Counted from the stretch's first letter, positions 18,175 through 26,345 are shown. The stretch: 64,000 nt of DNA from Aliishimia sp965656085 (GCA_965656085.1 CBFHJA010000022.1:5353-69352); one strand, 5' to 3'. A program made the numbers and translations. The notes: a model not told the origin generated them from the letters alone.

Positions 18175-18831
18175 TCAGCCCTCGCCCGGCGAGCGGGTCA
18201 GCATCGCGATGACCTCCTCGACCAGCGGGCCGGTGCCGGCCTCGCGCTCCAACGTCTGACGCAACACCGAGTCGCCCATCATGATCGCGTAGGCGATGTA
18301 GGCGCGCCGCCGCGCCAGCGCGGGCTCCAGCCCGTGCGCAGTGAGCAGCCCCTCGAAATAGGCAAGCCGGGTCTCATCCACCTCCCGCACCGCCGCCCGC
18401 GCCTGCGCATCGCGGCGGCCCCAATCGCGCACGGAGTCCTCGATGCGGGCCGCATCCGCCGATCTGGGGCGGCGGGTCAACTCGAAGAGACCCCGAAGCC
18501 GGGCTGTCGCGTCACCGGTGCGTCCGCTCAGACGTTCGATGATATTCGTCGTCGCCCGCTCCCGCCAGCGCGTCAGAAGCGCGGCAAGAAGCTCCGGACG
18601 CCCCTTGAAATGCCAGTAGAAACTGCCCTTGGTCACCCCAAGCCGCTTGCACAAGGCATCAATGCGAATACCCCGCACGTTCTCGTTCACGAGAATATCG
18701 GTCGCCGCATCAACCCAATCGCCATCCGTGAGCGGCGTTTTCTTGAAGCGCTGCGTCGGCGCGCGTTTGCGCCCGGGGGGGTCGGGGGTGGCGGCGCTGC
18801 CGCTCTCGGCTTCGGTCATGACGCTGAGCAT
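18175..18831 (-). CDS. TetR family transcriptional regulator
   Basis: About 218 residues. The N-terminal HTH reads WVDAATDILVNENVRGIRIDALCKRLGVTKGSFYWHFKGRPEL, with the family's GxxxxKGSFYWHF recognition helix pattern; the rest is helical ligand-binding domain. An ATG at 18819 is a possible shorter start; the frame extending to 18903 would overlap the divergent Rieske gene and is less likely. The divergent layout with only 65 bases between the two genes suggests it controls the Rieske oxygenase and itself. Confidence 0.9.
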   Translation of the reverse strand: MLSVMTEAESGSAATPDPPGRKRAPTQRFKKTPLTDGDWVDAATDILVNENVRGIRIDALCKRLGVTKGSFYWHFKGRPELLAALLTRWRERATTNIIERLSGRTGDATARLRGLFELTRRPRSADAARIEDSVRDWGRRDAQARAAVREVDETRLAYFEGLLTAHGLEPALARRRAYIAYAIMMGDSVLRQTLEREAGTGPLVEEVIAMLTRSPGEG

Positions 18832-18882
18832 AGGACAACAATCGGCCCGGGAAAACGCCTGACCGCGCCCGGCCCCTGCAAC

Positions 18883-18896
18883 GGAAAGGTGTTTCC
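18883..18896. promoter_or_regulatory. Palindrome overlapping start of Rieske oxygenase gene
   Basis: GGAAAGGTGTTTCC is a perfect 5-bp inverted repeat (GGAAA / TTTCC, spacer GGTG) ending at the base before the ATG at 18897, and it includes the ribosome-binding bases GGAAAGG. It may be an operator for the divergent TetR protein or simply a leader structure. Confidence 0.3.
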
Positions 18897-20051
18897 ATGA
18901 CAATCTCCGCTGAAGAACAAGGCATCATCCGCCGGATACTCGACCACACCGAGGCGGGCAGCACCGACATGCTGGACGCGGTGATGCACAACCCGGTGAG
19001 CAACTACACCTGCCCGGACAAGCTGAAGCAGGAAATGGACACGCTGTTCCGCACCTTCCCGCTGATCCTTGGGCATAGCTCGGACCTGGCAGAGCCGGGC
19101 GACTTCCTGACCCATGATACAACGGGCGTGCCGATCCTCATCACCCGCACCCGCGAGGGCACGGTCAAAGCCTTCCTCAACGTGTGCCGCCACCGCGGCG
19201 CGCGGCTCGAAGACAGGCCCTGCGGCAAGGCCCGCACCTTCTCCTGCCCCTACCACGCTTGGACCTATGATCTCGACGGGCGCTTGCGCGGCATGCCGCA
19301 ACCGCAAGGCTTCGAGGGCGTGGACCGGGACGAGATCGCCTTGGTCGAACTCCCGGCCTTCGAGCGCTTCGGCCTGATCTGGGTGCGGCCCTCAGCAGGC
19401 GACGCCCCGCTCGATATCGACGCGTGGCTCGCCCCGATGGCCGAACAGCTTGGCGGGCTCGATCTGGACGGCCATGTCGTCTACAAGAAATGGTCCCTGC
19501 CCAGGAATATGAGCTGGCGTCTGGCGCTGGAGGGCTTTCAGGAATGCTACCATTTCTGCGCCGCCCACAAGCACACCGCCTGCGCGGGCTATCTCGACAA
19601 TCAAAGCGTTTTCCTCAACCAGTACCCGCATGTGCGCCACTCGGTGCCGCTGCCGAAGATCGAAGAGCTGCGCGGCAAAGACCCGGAGACATGGGACTAC
19701 CGCTCCTATTTCATGACCCAGAACTACCTCTTCCCGGCGAATTTCGTTCAGGTCATGACCGATCATGTCTATGTCCACACGATCATTCCGACCGGGCCGG
19801 GCACCTGCGAGTTTCAGTGCATGATGCTGATCCCCGAAGCGCCGCAGACCGAGAAGGCGGAGGGATACTGGGCGAAGAACTACAAGGTGATCCGCACCGT
19901 GTTCGAAGAGGATTTCGTGATTGGCGAAAACATCCAGAAGGGTCTGAATACCGGCGCGAACGAGCATTTCGTCTTCGGCAAATACGAGGTCGGCCTGCAT
20001 CTGGGCCAGACCGCCATCGACGACGCGCTGGCGGGCCGCCTCACGGCCTGA
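18897..20051 (+). CDS. Rieske non-heme iron oxygenase, alpha subunit type
   Basis: A 384-residue oxygenase. The Rieske 2Fe-2S ligands are Cys97-x-His99 (NVCRHRGARL) and Cys117-x2-His120 (FSCPYHAW). The mononuclear iron site follows in EGFQECYHFCAAH (His219 and His224), with a carboxylate expected further on. It hydroxylates or demethylates aromatic or alkyl-ammonium substrates using electrons from a separate reductase; no reductase or beta subunit is adjacent, so this is probably a homo-oligomeric enzyme. Divergent TetR gene and the nearby phenolic-acid ligase suggest aromatic catabolism, by inference. Confidence 0.9.
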   Translation: MTISAEEQGIIRRILDHTEAGSTDMLDAVMHNPVSNYTCPDKLKQEMDTLFRTFPLILGHSSDLAEPGDFLTHDTTGVPILITRTREGTVKAFLNVCRHRGARLEDRPCGKARTFSCPYHAWTYDLDGRLRGMPQPQGFEGVDRDEIALVELPAFERFGLIWVRPSAGDAPLDIDAWLAPMAEQLGGLDLDGHVVYKKWSLPRNMSWRLALEGFQECYHFCAAHKHTACAGYLDNQSVFLNQYPHVRHSVPLPKIEELRGKDPETWDYRSYFMTQNYLFPANFVQVMTDHVYVHTIIPTGPGTCEFQCMMLIPEAPQTEKAEGYWAKNYKVIRTVFEEDFVIGENIQKGLNTGANEHFVFGKYEVGLHLGQTAIDDALAGRLTA

Positions 20052-20068
20052 TGCCGCACAACGCGTAG

Positions 20069-20129
20069 GGTGGGCAATCTGCCCACCACGCCACAAAGCC
20101 ACCGCGCCAAGGTGGGCAATCTGCCCACC
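20069..20129. repeat. Duplicated 19-bp hairpin after Rieske gene
   Basis: The sequence GGTGGGCAATCTGCCCACC occurs twice, at 20069-20087 and 20111-20129, each a perfect 8-bp stem (GGTGGGCA/TGCCCACC) with loop ATC... shared in the palindrome. The pair lies between the convergent Rieske and acyltransferase genes. It could act as bidirectional mRNA stabiliser or terminator; the exact duplication suggests a dispersed repeat family. Confidence 0.75.
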
Positions 20130-20143
20130 AAACCGCCACCGTT

Positions 20144-20872
20144 TCAAAGACCACGCGCGGTCCCGTCAAACACACCACACATCTCGCCGCGCAAGCGGCC
20201 CAGATCGTCATCCACCGACACGGACGGATCGCAGACGAAACTGTCCAGCACTTCGATCCGCACGGTTCCGGGCTTCGGAATGGTCCGGCCCTTGGGCAAC
20301 AGCGGGCCCGAGCCGCAGATCACGATGGGGCGGATCGTCCGCCCGGTGTCACGCGCGGCCAGAATGGCGCCAGGCTTGAAGGCACCCAGAGTGTCACCGC
20401 CCGTGCGTGTGCCTTCAACGAAGAGCACCGCCGAGCGCCGGGCCGGCATTGCGCGGATCGCGTCGGTGAGCGTGCCGAGCGCATGGCTTCCTTGCTTGCG
20501 GTCGATCTCCACGAGCCCGGCCCGGCGAAACCCGCGCGACAGGAAGCCGGAGTCAAAAAGTTCCTTCTTGGCCGCGAAGGTGAACCACTTTTCATCCGGG
20601 ATCGTGTCCATCAGCGTGAACCCGTCAAGATGCGAGCGGTGATTGACCACGATGATACTGCCCGTGTCCGCCGCGATGGCCGCGCGGGCCGCCGGGCTGA
20701 TCTCGGTCTTGACGTCGAGCATCCAGAGCATCCGCGAGCAGGCGCGCTTGACCTTGCGCCAGTACCAGCCGCGAAAGCCGGGCCGCTCGGGCAGGCGTGA
20801 GGCGATGCCCGCAATGAAACCGAAATAGATGGGAGCGACCACACAGAGCAGGCCGAGTTTGATCACGCGCAT
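20144..20872 (-). CDS. 1-acyl-sn-glycerol-3-phosphate acyltransferase-like (PlsC)
   Basis: About 242 residues. An N-terminal membrane helix (VIKLGLLCVVAPIYFGFIAGIA) is followed by the catalytic NHx4D box NHRSHLD (residues 77-83) and the substrate motif FVEGTRTGG (152-160), the hallmarks of membrane-bound phospholipid acyltransferases. It likely acylates lysophosphatidic acid or another lysolipid at the inner membrane. I start at the ATG at 20872, where the hydrophobic segment begins; the frame runs to 20971 but that extension has no family character. Confidence 0.87.
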   Translation of the reverse strand: MRVIKLGLLCVVAPIYFGFIAGIASRLPERPGFRGWYWRKVKRACSRMLWMLDVKTEISPAARAAIAADTGSIIVVNHRSHLDGFTLMDTIPDEKWFTFAAKKELFDSGFLSRGFRRAGLVEIDRKQGSHALGTLTDAIRAMPARRSAVLFVEGTRTGGDTLGAFKPGAILAARDTGRTIRPIVICGSGPLLPKGRTIPKPGTVRIEVLDSFVCDPSVSVDDDLGRLRGEMCGVFDGTARGL

Positions 20873-21318
20873 CAGGCCGACTGCCTGCGGTGCGGGGCTT
20901 GGCGTTCCATATGTCCTCGAATGTTTGCGCGCTGTGCAGGCACAAAGCCGTGACGGCTGCCGCCAAGTCAATGCCTAACTCATCCCTGCGACATTTGCGG
21001 AAGCCGTCCCGGATGTCTGCCGCGCGCGAAACGGCCCGCTCTGCGCTGGGATATTGACGGGCCGTGACGCGCTGGGCCTCCGGACTTGGGGCGGGGCAAA
21101 AGTTAACAGCGCCCCACCGTGCGGTGGGTTAACAAGGTGTGACCGCAGCGTGCGTATGTACAGAGTATGTACAGCGTATGTACGCCGAGCCATACGCCGG
21201 TTTTTCCATGAAACGCAGGGGTTAACAGGCCTCAGAGCGGGTTTGACGCAAATTCGTATGGCACCCGGTTTCGGATCGGTTAATCTGCACCGTCGAGGGT
21301 TAACAAGGAGCCGTGCCC
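20873..21318. other. 446-bp intergenic region with repeat clusters upstream of mutM
   Basis: No convincing gene is seen here. The region holds four GTTAAC hexamers (21102, 21128, 21221, 21299) plus one GTTAAT (21279), a perfect hairpin CCCACCG-TG-CGGTGGG (21113-21128), and a tandem GTATGTAC array (separate entry). The last GTTAAC runs straight into the AAGGAG of mutM. Confidence 0.6.
21154..21183. repeat. Tandem GTATGTAC array, 11-bp period
   Basis: GTATGTAC occurs at 21154, 21165 and 21176, exactly 11 bases apart, i.e. on the same face of the helix. Each unit contains the self-complementary GTAC. A GTATGGC related in sequence stands at 21255 and an inverted one (GCCATAC) just after the array. 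It looks like an iteron-style protein-binding site. Confidence 0.7.
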
Positions 21319-22170
21319 ATGCCCGAACTGCCCGAGGTCGAAACCGTCCGGCGCGGCCTTGCGCCCGTCATGGAGGGGACGGTGATCGCGCGGGCCGAGG
21401 TGCGCCGCCCCGATCTGCGCTGGCCCTTTCCCCCGCGCATGGCCGAGCGCCTGACGGGGCAGCGCGTGTTGCGGCTGCGACGGCGTTCGAAATACATTCT
21501 GGCCGATCTAAGCTCTTCGGAAACCTTGCTGATTCACCTTGGCATGTCAGGCCGGATGCTGGTCTCCGGCGACCCCTTGGGCCTGTTCGTGCATGACCAT
21601 CCCGCCCCGGAGAAACACGACCATGTGGTGCTGCACATGGACAATGGCGCGCGCATCACCTTCAACGACCCGCGCCGGTTCGGGGCGATGGATCTGATGG
21701 ACACCGCCAACGCCGAGCGCCACAAACTTCTCGCGGTGCTGGGGCCAGAGCCCTTGGGAAACGCCTTTCACGAGGCGGTTCTGGTGGCGGCCTTCCGGGC
21801 CCGGAACACGCCCGTGAAGGCCGCGCTGCTGGACCAGAGAATCGTCGCCGGCCTCGGCAATATCTACGTCTGCGAAACCCTCTTCCGCGCCGGCATTTCC
21901 CCCAAAAGAAAGGTCAAAAACATCGCAGCAAAACGGGTCGCCACGCTGGTGCCGATCATCCGTGATGTGCTCTCTGACGCCATCGAGGCGGGCGGCTCAA
22001 GCTTGCGCGATTTCCGCCAAGCCGATGGAGAGCTTGGATATTTTCAGCACAGCTTCGATGTCTATGGCCGCGAGGGACAGCCCTGCAAGCGGGAGGAATG
22101 CGGCGGGACCGTCGGCCGGATCGTGCAATCGGGCCGGTCAAGCTTCTACTGTAACAAGTGCCAAAGATAG
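21319..22170 (+). CDS. mutM: Formamidopyrimidine-DNA glycosylase
   Basis: A 283-residue base-excision repair enzyme that removes 8-oxoguanine and cleaves the backbone. The start must be the ATG at 21319, since catalysis needs proline directly after the initiator Met, and the sequence there reads M-PELPEVETV; AAGGAG stands seven bases upstream. The frame also opens at a GTG at 21313, which would bury the catalytic proline. Other marks are the void-filling and DNA-binding residues in LIHLGMSGR, the family loop GLGNIYVCETLF and the C-terminal four-cysteine zinc finger ending FYCNKCQR. Followed by enoyl-CoA hydratase, rpsT and dnaA. Confidence 0.97.
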   Translation: MPELPEVETVRRGLAPVMEGTVIARAEVRRPDLRWPFPPRMAERLTGQRVLRLRRRSKYILADLSSSETLLIHLGMSGRMLVSGDPLGLFVHDHPAPEKHDHVVLHMDNGARITFNDPRRFGAMDLMDTANAERHKLLAVLGPEPLGNAFHEAVLVAAFRARNTPVKAALLDQRIVAGLGNIYVCETLFRAGISPKRKVKNIAAKRVATLVPIIRDVLSDAIEAGGSSLRDFRQADGELGYFQHSFDVYGREGQPCKREECGGTVGRIVQSGRSSFYCNKCQR

Positions 22171-22234
22171 CTTGAAACACGCGCCACAGATGGTAAGCAC
22201 TCAAGACTTTAGACAACCACGAAAGCGCTCTCTC

Positions 22235-23011
22235 ATGGCTTATGAGACGATCATCGTCGAAGTTGAAGACCACGTCGCCCTCGTAAAACTCAACCGGCCC
22301 GACGCGCTCAATGCGCTGAATCAGCAATTGCTCGGTGAGTTGATGGAGGCGCTGGAAGCGGCGGACAAGAACGACTCCGTCCGCTGCATCGTGCTCACCG
22401 GCTCGGAGAAAGCCTTCGCCGCCGGGGCCGACATCAAGGAAATGTCCGAGATGACCTTTGCCCAGGTGAACGAGGTGAATCTCTTCGCTGATTTCGGCAA
22501 TCGCATCGTGCAAATCCGCAAGCCGATCATCGCGGCGGTGTCGGGCTACGCGCTTGGCGGAGGGTGCGAACTCGCGATGGCCTGCGATTTCATCATTTGT
22601 TCGGAAAGCGCCAAGTTCGGCCAGCCGGAGATCAATCTCGGGGTGATCGCGGGCATGGGCGGCTCGCAGCGCCTGACCCGCTTTGTCGGCAAGGCCAAGT
22701 CCATGGATATGAACCTCACGGGCCGCTTCATGGATGCCGAGGAAGCCGAGCGCTCCGGTCTGGTGAGCCGCGTGGTGCCGGGCAAGAAACTGATGGAAGA
22801 AACCATGGGTGCGGCGCAGAAAATCGCCGAGAAATCCCTGATCGCCGCGCGCATGGCCAAGGAGGCCGTGAACCGCAGTTACGAGGTGCCGCTCTCCGAA
22901 GGGCTCTTGATGGAACGGCGCCTGTTCCACTCGCTGTTCGCCACCGAGGACCAGAGCGAGGGCATGGAAGCCTTCATGGACAAACGCACAGCGCAGTTCC
23001 GCGACAGGTAA
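22235..23011 (+). CDS. Enoyl-CoA hydratase
   Basis: A 258-residue crotonase-fold enzyme of normal length that hydrates trans-2-enoyl-CoA in fatty-acid beta-oxidation. Visible parts are the oxyanion-hole segments AFAAGADIKEM (60-70) and YALGGGCELAMACD (105-118), and both catalytic glutamates, Glu112 (GGGCE) and Glu132 (KFGQPEINLG). Its place between mutM and rpsT is one I recall from other Rhodobacteraceae. Start ATG at 22235 within CTCTCATGGC; the reading frame extends upstream through mutM only as an overlap artefact. Confidence 0.95.
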   Translation: MAYETIIVEVEDHVALVKLNRPDALNALNQQLLGELMEALEAADKNDSVRCIVLTGSEKAFAAGADIKEMSEMTFAQVNEVNLFADFGNRIVQIRKPIIAAVSGYALGGGCELAMACDFIICSESAKFGQPEINLGVIAGMGGSQRLTRFVGKAKSMDMNLTGRFMDAEEAERSGLVSRVVPGKKLMEETMGAAQKIAEKSLIAARMAKEAVNRSYEVPLSEGLLMERRLFHSLFATEDQSEGMEAFMDKRTAQFRDR

Positions 23012-23175
23012 GCCAGCGTCAAAGAATCGCTTGAAACACACCGGGCCGTGGCGTAAACGGCCGGCCAGACATGCGCGTGATGCCCGCTTAGGCAAGAGTG
23101 TTCCGGCCCGAAAGACCGGCTGCCCTTGGGTATTACGTTTGAATTTTGAACACCGAAGGCAAGGACCCTCTCAAA

Positions 23176-23439
23176 ATGGCAAACTCCCCCCAGTCGAAGA
23201 AGCGCGCGCGCCAGAACGAAAAGCGTTTCGCAGTGAACAAACAGCGCCGCTCGCGCATCCGCACATTCCTGCGCAAGGTCGAAGAAGCGATCGCATCCGG
23301 CGACAAGGATGCTGCTACCGCAGCCCTGCGCGCGGCCCAGCCCGAACTGATGCGCGGCGTGACCAAAGGGGTGTATCATAAAAACACCGCCGCCCGGAAA
23401 ATGTCCCGTCTGAGCGCGCGGGTCAAATCGATCGGCTGA
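23176..23439 (+). CDS. rpsT: 30S ribosomal protein S20
   Basis: An 87-residue, highly basic protein starting MANSPQSKKRARQNEKR and including RSRIRTFLRKVEEAI and KGVYHKNTAARKMSRL, all characteristic of S20, which binds 16S rRNA helices in early 30S assembly. The frame is open ten codons upstream to 23146, but MANS at 23176 is the family start. It is monocistronic: a strong intrinsic terminator follows within 30 bases. Confidence 0.98.
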   Translation: MANSPQSKKRARQNEKRFAVNKQRRSRIRTFLRKVEEAIASGDKDAATAALRAAQPELMRGVTKGVYHKNTAARKMSRLSARVKSIG

Positions 23440-23465
23440 TCGACCCCAGAAAGCTGAATTTTCGA

Positions 23466-23495
23466 AAGGCGCTGCTTCATTGCGGCGCCTTTTTT
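23466..23495 (+). terminator. Intrinsic terminator of rpsT
   Basis: AAGGCGC pairs with GCGCCTT around the loop TGCTTCATTGCG, and is followed by a run of six Ts. It lies 26 bases after the rpsT stop. Confidence 0.9.
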
Positions 23496-23689
23496 GTTTC
23501 AATCGCTTAGGCCCGGGCGAGAGATTCTTTGTCAGATTTATGACTGTCAAGGTTAGAGTCTTGTTGATGGGCCAACGTCCAAGTTGGTACTTCTATAGAG
23601 CGACTCGGGACAATCCGGAGTTGCGACGGGGGACAGGGTCACAACAGGGTAGCGACTGCCGTTACTGCCATCCCTGAGGTGACATTGTC

Positions 23690-23713
23690 GTTCGAGAGAC
23701 TGCCCTCTCGAAC
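23690..23713. promoter_or_regulatory. Perfect 9-bp inverted repeat upstream of dnaA
   Basis: GTTCGAGAG and CTCTCGAAC flank ACTGCC. There is no T-run, so an operator dyad is more likely than a terminator. It is about 230 bases before the dnaA start. Confidence 0.5.
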
Positions 23714-23944
23714 ACTTCTGCTGCTATGCGTGCTGCCGCGCGATTGTAGTCCTGTCAGAGCAAAAATGCGCGTCGGGCGCTGTGGATCAACGGTGGCAAG
23801 ACCGTGTGAAACGCACCCAACGTGTCTTGAAGAGTCCGAAGCGGGGCACCGCGCCACAGATGTGGCGTGCAGATACTTCTGTGCCGGACGACAAAGTCCG
23901 GGCTGTGGAAAACAGTCCGAAGTATGAGGGAACACGGGGCTATA

Positions 23945-25288
23945 ATGACTCAAGAACAATGGGGCGAACTCAGACAGCGTCTGCGCAAGACAGTCGGTCA
24001 GAACAACTACACAACCTGGATCGAGCCGCTGAAATTTCATGACTTGCAAGACGGAGTGGCGATTTTCGACGTACCGACGACCTTTCTCGGAAATTACGTC
24101 TCACAGAACTTCGCAGATCTCATTTTGCATGAACTCAACAATGGTTCCGCGGATGTGCGCCGTCTGAGCTTCAAGGTTGTGGCCAATTCCGATGTGAAGC
24201 CCGCGCCGGGAAAATCCCAAGCCACCCCGCGCAAGGCCGCCTCCGCGATGAACGCCGCCGCGCTCGACAGCCGCTTCACCTTCGACACCTTCGTCGTCGG
24301 CAAGCCCAACGAACTGGCCCATGCCGCTGCCAAGCGCGTCGCGGAAGGCGGGCCAGTCACCTTCAACCCGCTCTTTCTCTATGGCGGGGTCGGCCTTGGC
24401 AAAACGCACCTGATGCACGCCATCGCGTGGGAGCTTCAGTCCCGCAAGCCAGAGCTCAACGTGCTCTACCTGTCCGCCGAGCAGTTCATGTACCGCTTCG
24501 TGCAGGCGCTGCGCGATCGCAAGATGATGGACTTCAAGGAAATCTTCCGCTCGGTCGATGTGCTCATGGTCGACGACGTGCAGTTCATCGCGGGCAAGGA
24601 CGGAACACAGGAGGAGTTCTTTCACACGTTCAACGCGCTCGTGGACCAGAACAAGCAGATCATCATCTCCGCCGACCGCTCTCCGAGCGAGATCGCCGGG
24701 ATGGAAGAGCGCGTGAAGTCGCGTCTGCAATGCGGCCTCGTGGTGGATTTGCATCCGACCGACTACGAATTGCGCCTCGGCATCCTGCAATCCAAGGTCG
24801 AGCAGCAGCGCCAGACCTACCCGGACCTCAAGCTCGACAGCGGTATTCTGGAGTTCCTCGCGCATCGGATCAGCACCAATGTCCGTGTGCTCGAAGGCGC
24901 CCTCACTCGGCTCTTCGCCTTCGCCTCGCTCGTTGGGCGCGAGATCACCATGGACCTGACCACCGACTGCCTCGCAGATGTCCTGCGCGCCTCGGAGCGC
25001 AAGATCACCGTGGAAGAAATCCAGCGCAAGGTCTCCGAGCACTACAACATCCGCCTCAGCGACATGATCGGCCCCAAGCGCCTGCGCTCCTATGCGCGTC
25101 CGCGTCAGGTTGCGATGTATCTGTGCAAGCACCTGACCTCGCGCTCCCTGCCCGAGATTGGTCGCCGCTTCGGCGGGCGCGATCATACAACGGTCATGCA
25201 CGGGGTGCGGCGGATCGAGGAACTCAAGCAGCAGGACGGTCAGATCGCCGAAGATCTCGAAATGCTACGCCGGGCGCTGGAAGCGTAG
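23945..25288 (+). CDS. dnaA: Chromosomal replication initiator DnaA
   Basis: A 447-residue initiator with all four domains. Domain I starts WGELRQRLRKTVGQNNYTTWIEPL, domain II is a short alanine/proline linker (~80-105), domain III has Walker A GGVGLGKTH (147-155) and Walker B VLMVDDVQFI, and domain IV ends with the DNA-box signature GGRDHTTVMHGVRRI. It unwinds the origin in its ATP form. The ATG at 23945 matches the usual N-terminus; the frame open to 23867 is upstream read-through. dnaN is separated from it by an opposite-strand gene. Confidence 0.98.
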   Translation: MTQEQWGELRQRLRKTVGQNNYTTWIEPLKFHDLQDGVAIFDVPTTFLGNYVSQNFADLILHELNNGSADVRRLSFKVVANSDVKPAPGKSQATPRKAASAMNAAALDSRFTFDTFVVGKPNELAHAAAKRVAEGGPVTFNPLFLYGGVGLGKTHLMHAIAWELQSRKPELNVLYLSAEQFMYRFVQALRDRKMMDFKEIFRSVDVLMVDDVQFIAGKDGTQEEFFHTFNALVDQNKQIIISADRSPSEIAGMEERVKSRLQCGLVVDLHPTDYELRLGILQSKVEQQRQTYPDLKLDSGILEFLAHRISTNVRVLEGALTRLFAFASLVGREITMDLTTDCLADVLRASERKITVEEIQRKVSEHYNIRLSDMIGPKRLRSYARPRQVAMYLCKHLTSRSLPEIGRRFGGRDHTTVMHGVRRIEELKQQDGQIAEDLEMLRRALEA

Positions 25289-25315
25289 CGAATTGACTCC
25301 GGCCGGACACCGGGG

Positions 25316-26194
25316 TCAGCCCTTGTACCACTCACTGCCGATGTAATGCGGTTCGGGGCGCTCATGCAGCGCCTCGAATTTGCACAGTTGCGGCTCGGGA
25401 CCGAGCGGCACCGAGACTCCATCCCGGAACGCCCACTCGCCGCGTTCCGAATTCTCCGCCCGCACATAGCTTTGCAAGAAGAACGCCCGATCCTGATCTG
25501 ACGCGTTCGGCAGCGATCCGTGGACCGTGAGCAGCCCCCAAAGCGCCAGATCGCCGGGCTCCTGTTCCAGCCAGATCATATCTTCCGGCCCGATCCCATG
25601 GGCCTCGAGCTCGTCCTCCGTGGTCAGCCCCTTCATGATCGTATCGCCCTCGTCCGACAGGCCCAGATAGCCGCGCTTGTGGCTGCCGGGCACGACTTGC
25701 AGACAACCGTTCTCCCGTGTGCTGGGGTCGATCGCGAGCCCGGTCGTCACGGTGCTTTCCGCGATATCGCGATAGGCGTCGCGGGCCTCCCGGAACCGCA
25801 GGTCCTGATGGAAGCGGTAGCCGGTGAGCCGCGCGCCCGGAGGCTTCCAGTGGAGTTGCTGCGCGACCTGCTTGATGTTCGAGCCAAGAAGCGGCTCCAG
25901 AAGCACGCGGTAGGGCTCAGAGCGGCGCACCTCTTCAAACAGGTCGGACATCCATGCCATCCAATAGGCCTGAACGACGTAGCGCTGACCGAACTCGGTT
26001 TCAGGCAGGATCTCATAGCTCAGATTGCCATGCCGCCATGAGGCGGGGTGCTCAAGCGCCTCAGCATAGACCCGGCCCGTTTCTTTCCGCAGCGCGGTCA
26101 GCCTCTCGCCGTCGATGAATTGCGGGATCAGCGCATAGCCTTCCTCGCGGAATTGCTCGGCGGCGCGGCGGGCGGTTTTTTCATCAATTGTCAT
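25316..26194 (-). CDS. Phytanoyl-CoA dioxygenase (PhyH) family protein
   Basis: A 292-residue Fe(II)/2-oxoglutarate oxygenase-like protein. The iron triad is visible as His129-x-Asp131 (YRFHQDLRF) and distal His225 (LLTVHGSLPNAS), and Arg236 is a candidate 2-oxoglutarate ligand. The frame stays open to 26791 but that part overlaps dnaN antisense; the ATG at 26194 begins the family sequence MTIDEKTARRAAEQFREEGY. Substrate unknown (PhyH members hydroxylate fatty acyl-CoAs, ectoine and phosphonates). It sits on the minus strand between dnaA and dnaN, so it breaks up the classical dnaA-dnaN operon. Confidence 0.88.
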   Translation of the reverse strand: MTIDEKTARRAAEQFREEGYALIPQFIDGERLTALRKETGRVYAEALEHPASWRHGNLSYEILPETEFGQRYVVQAYWMAWMSDLFEEVRRSEPYRVLLEPLLGSNIKQVAQQLHWKPPGARLTGYRFHQDLRFREARDAYRDIAESTVTTGLAIDPSTRENGCLQVVPGSHKRGYLGLSDEGDTIMKGLTTEDELEAHGIGPEDMIWLEQEPGDLALWGLLTVHGSLPNASDQDRAFFLQSYVRAENSERGEWAFRDGVSVPLGPEPQLCKFEALHERPEPHYIGSEWYKG

Positions 26195-26345
26195 GGCAGA
26201 ACCGTTGCACAGCCGCGACGCTCGAATCAAGCACGCGCAGGGCTCTTGACCCGCCCCTAAATCCAGCGGACAACGCATAAAACGCTTGTCGGGCCGGGAT
26301 AATCGGATAACGTGCCAGTCCCGGCGACCATGGGGGAACGCGCAT

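Larger units (their letters stand above)
23440..23944. other. 505-bp rpsT-dnaA intergenic region with palindromes and DnaA-box-like sites
   Basis: After the rpsT terminator no convincing gene is seen. The region holds a perfect 9-bp inverted repeat (23690-23713), a 16-bp palindrome CGCCACAGATGTGGCG (23852-23867), two 8/9 matches to the DnaA box complement TGTGGATAA (TGTGGATCA at 23781, TGTGGAAAA at 23904) and a repeated AGTCCGAAG (about 23834 and 23915). It is likely the dnaA promoter and autoregulatory region. I do not claim oriC, since clustered boxes and an AT-rich unwinding element are not evident. Confidence 0.55.

Noticed and set aside
23480..23677. Small plus-strand frame after rpsT
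   Set aside because: It begins inside the rpsT terminator hairpin, lacks a ribosome-binding site and resembles no family I know.
23440..23944. Chromosomal origin
   Set aside because: Only two near-matches to the DnaA box and no AT-rich unwinding stretch; position beside dnaA alone is not enough.
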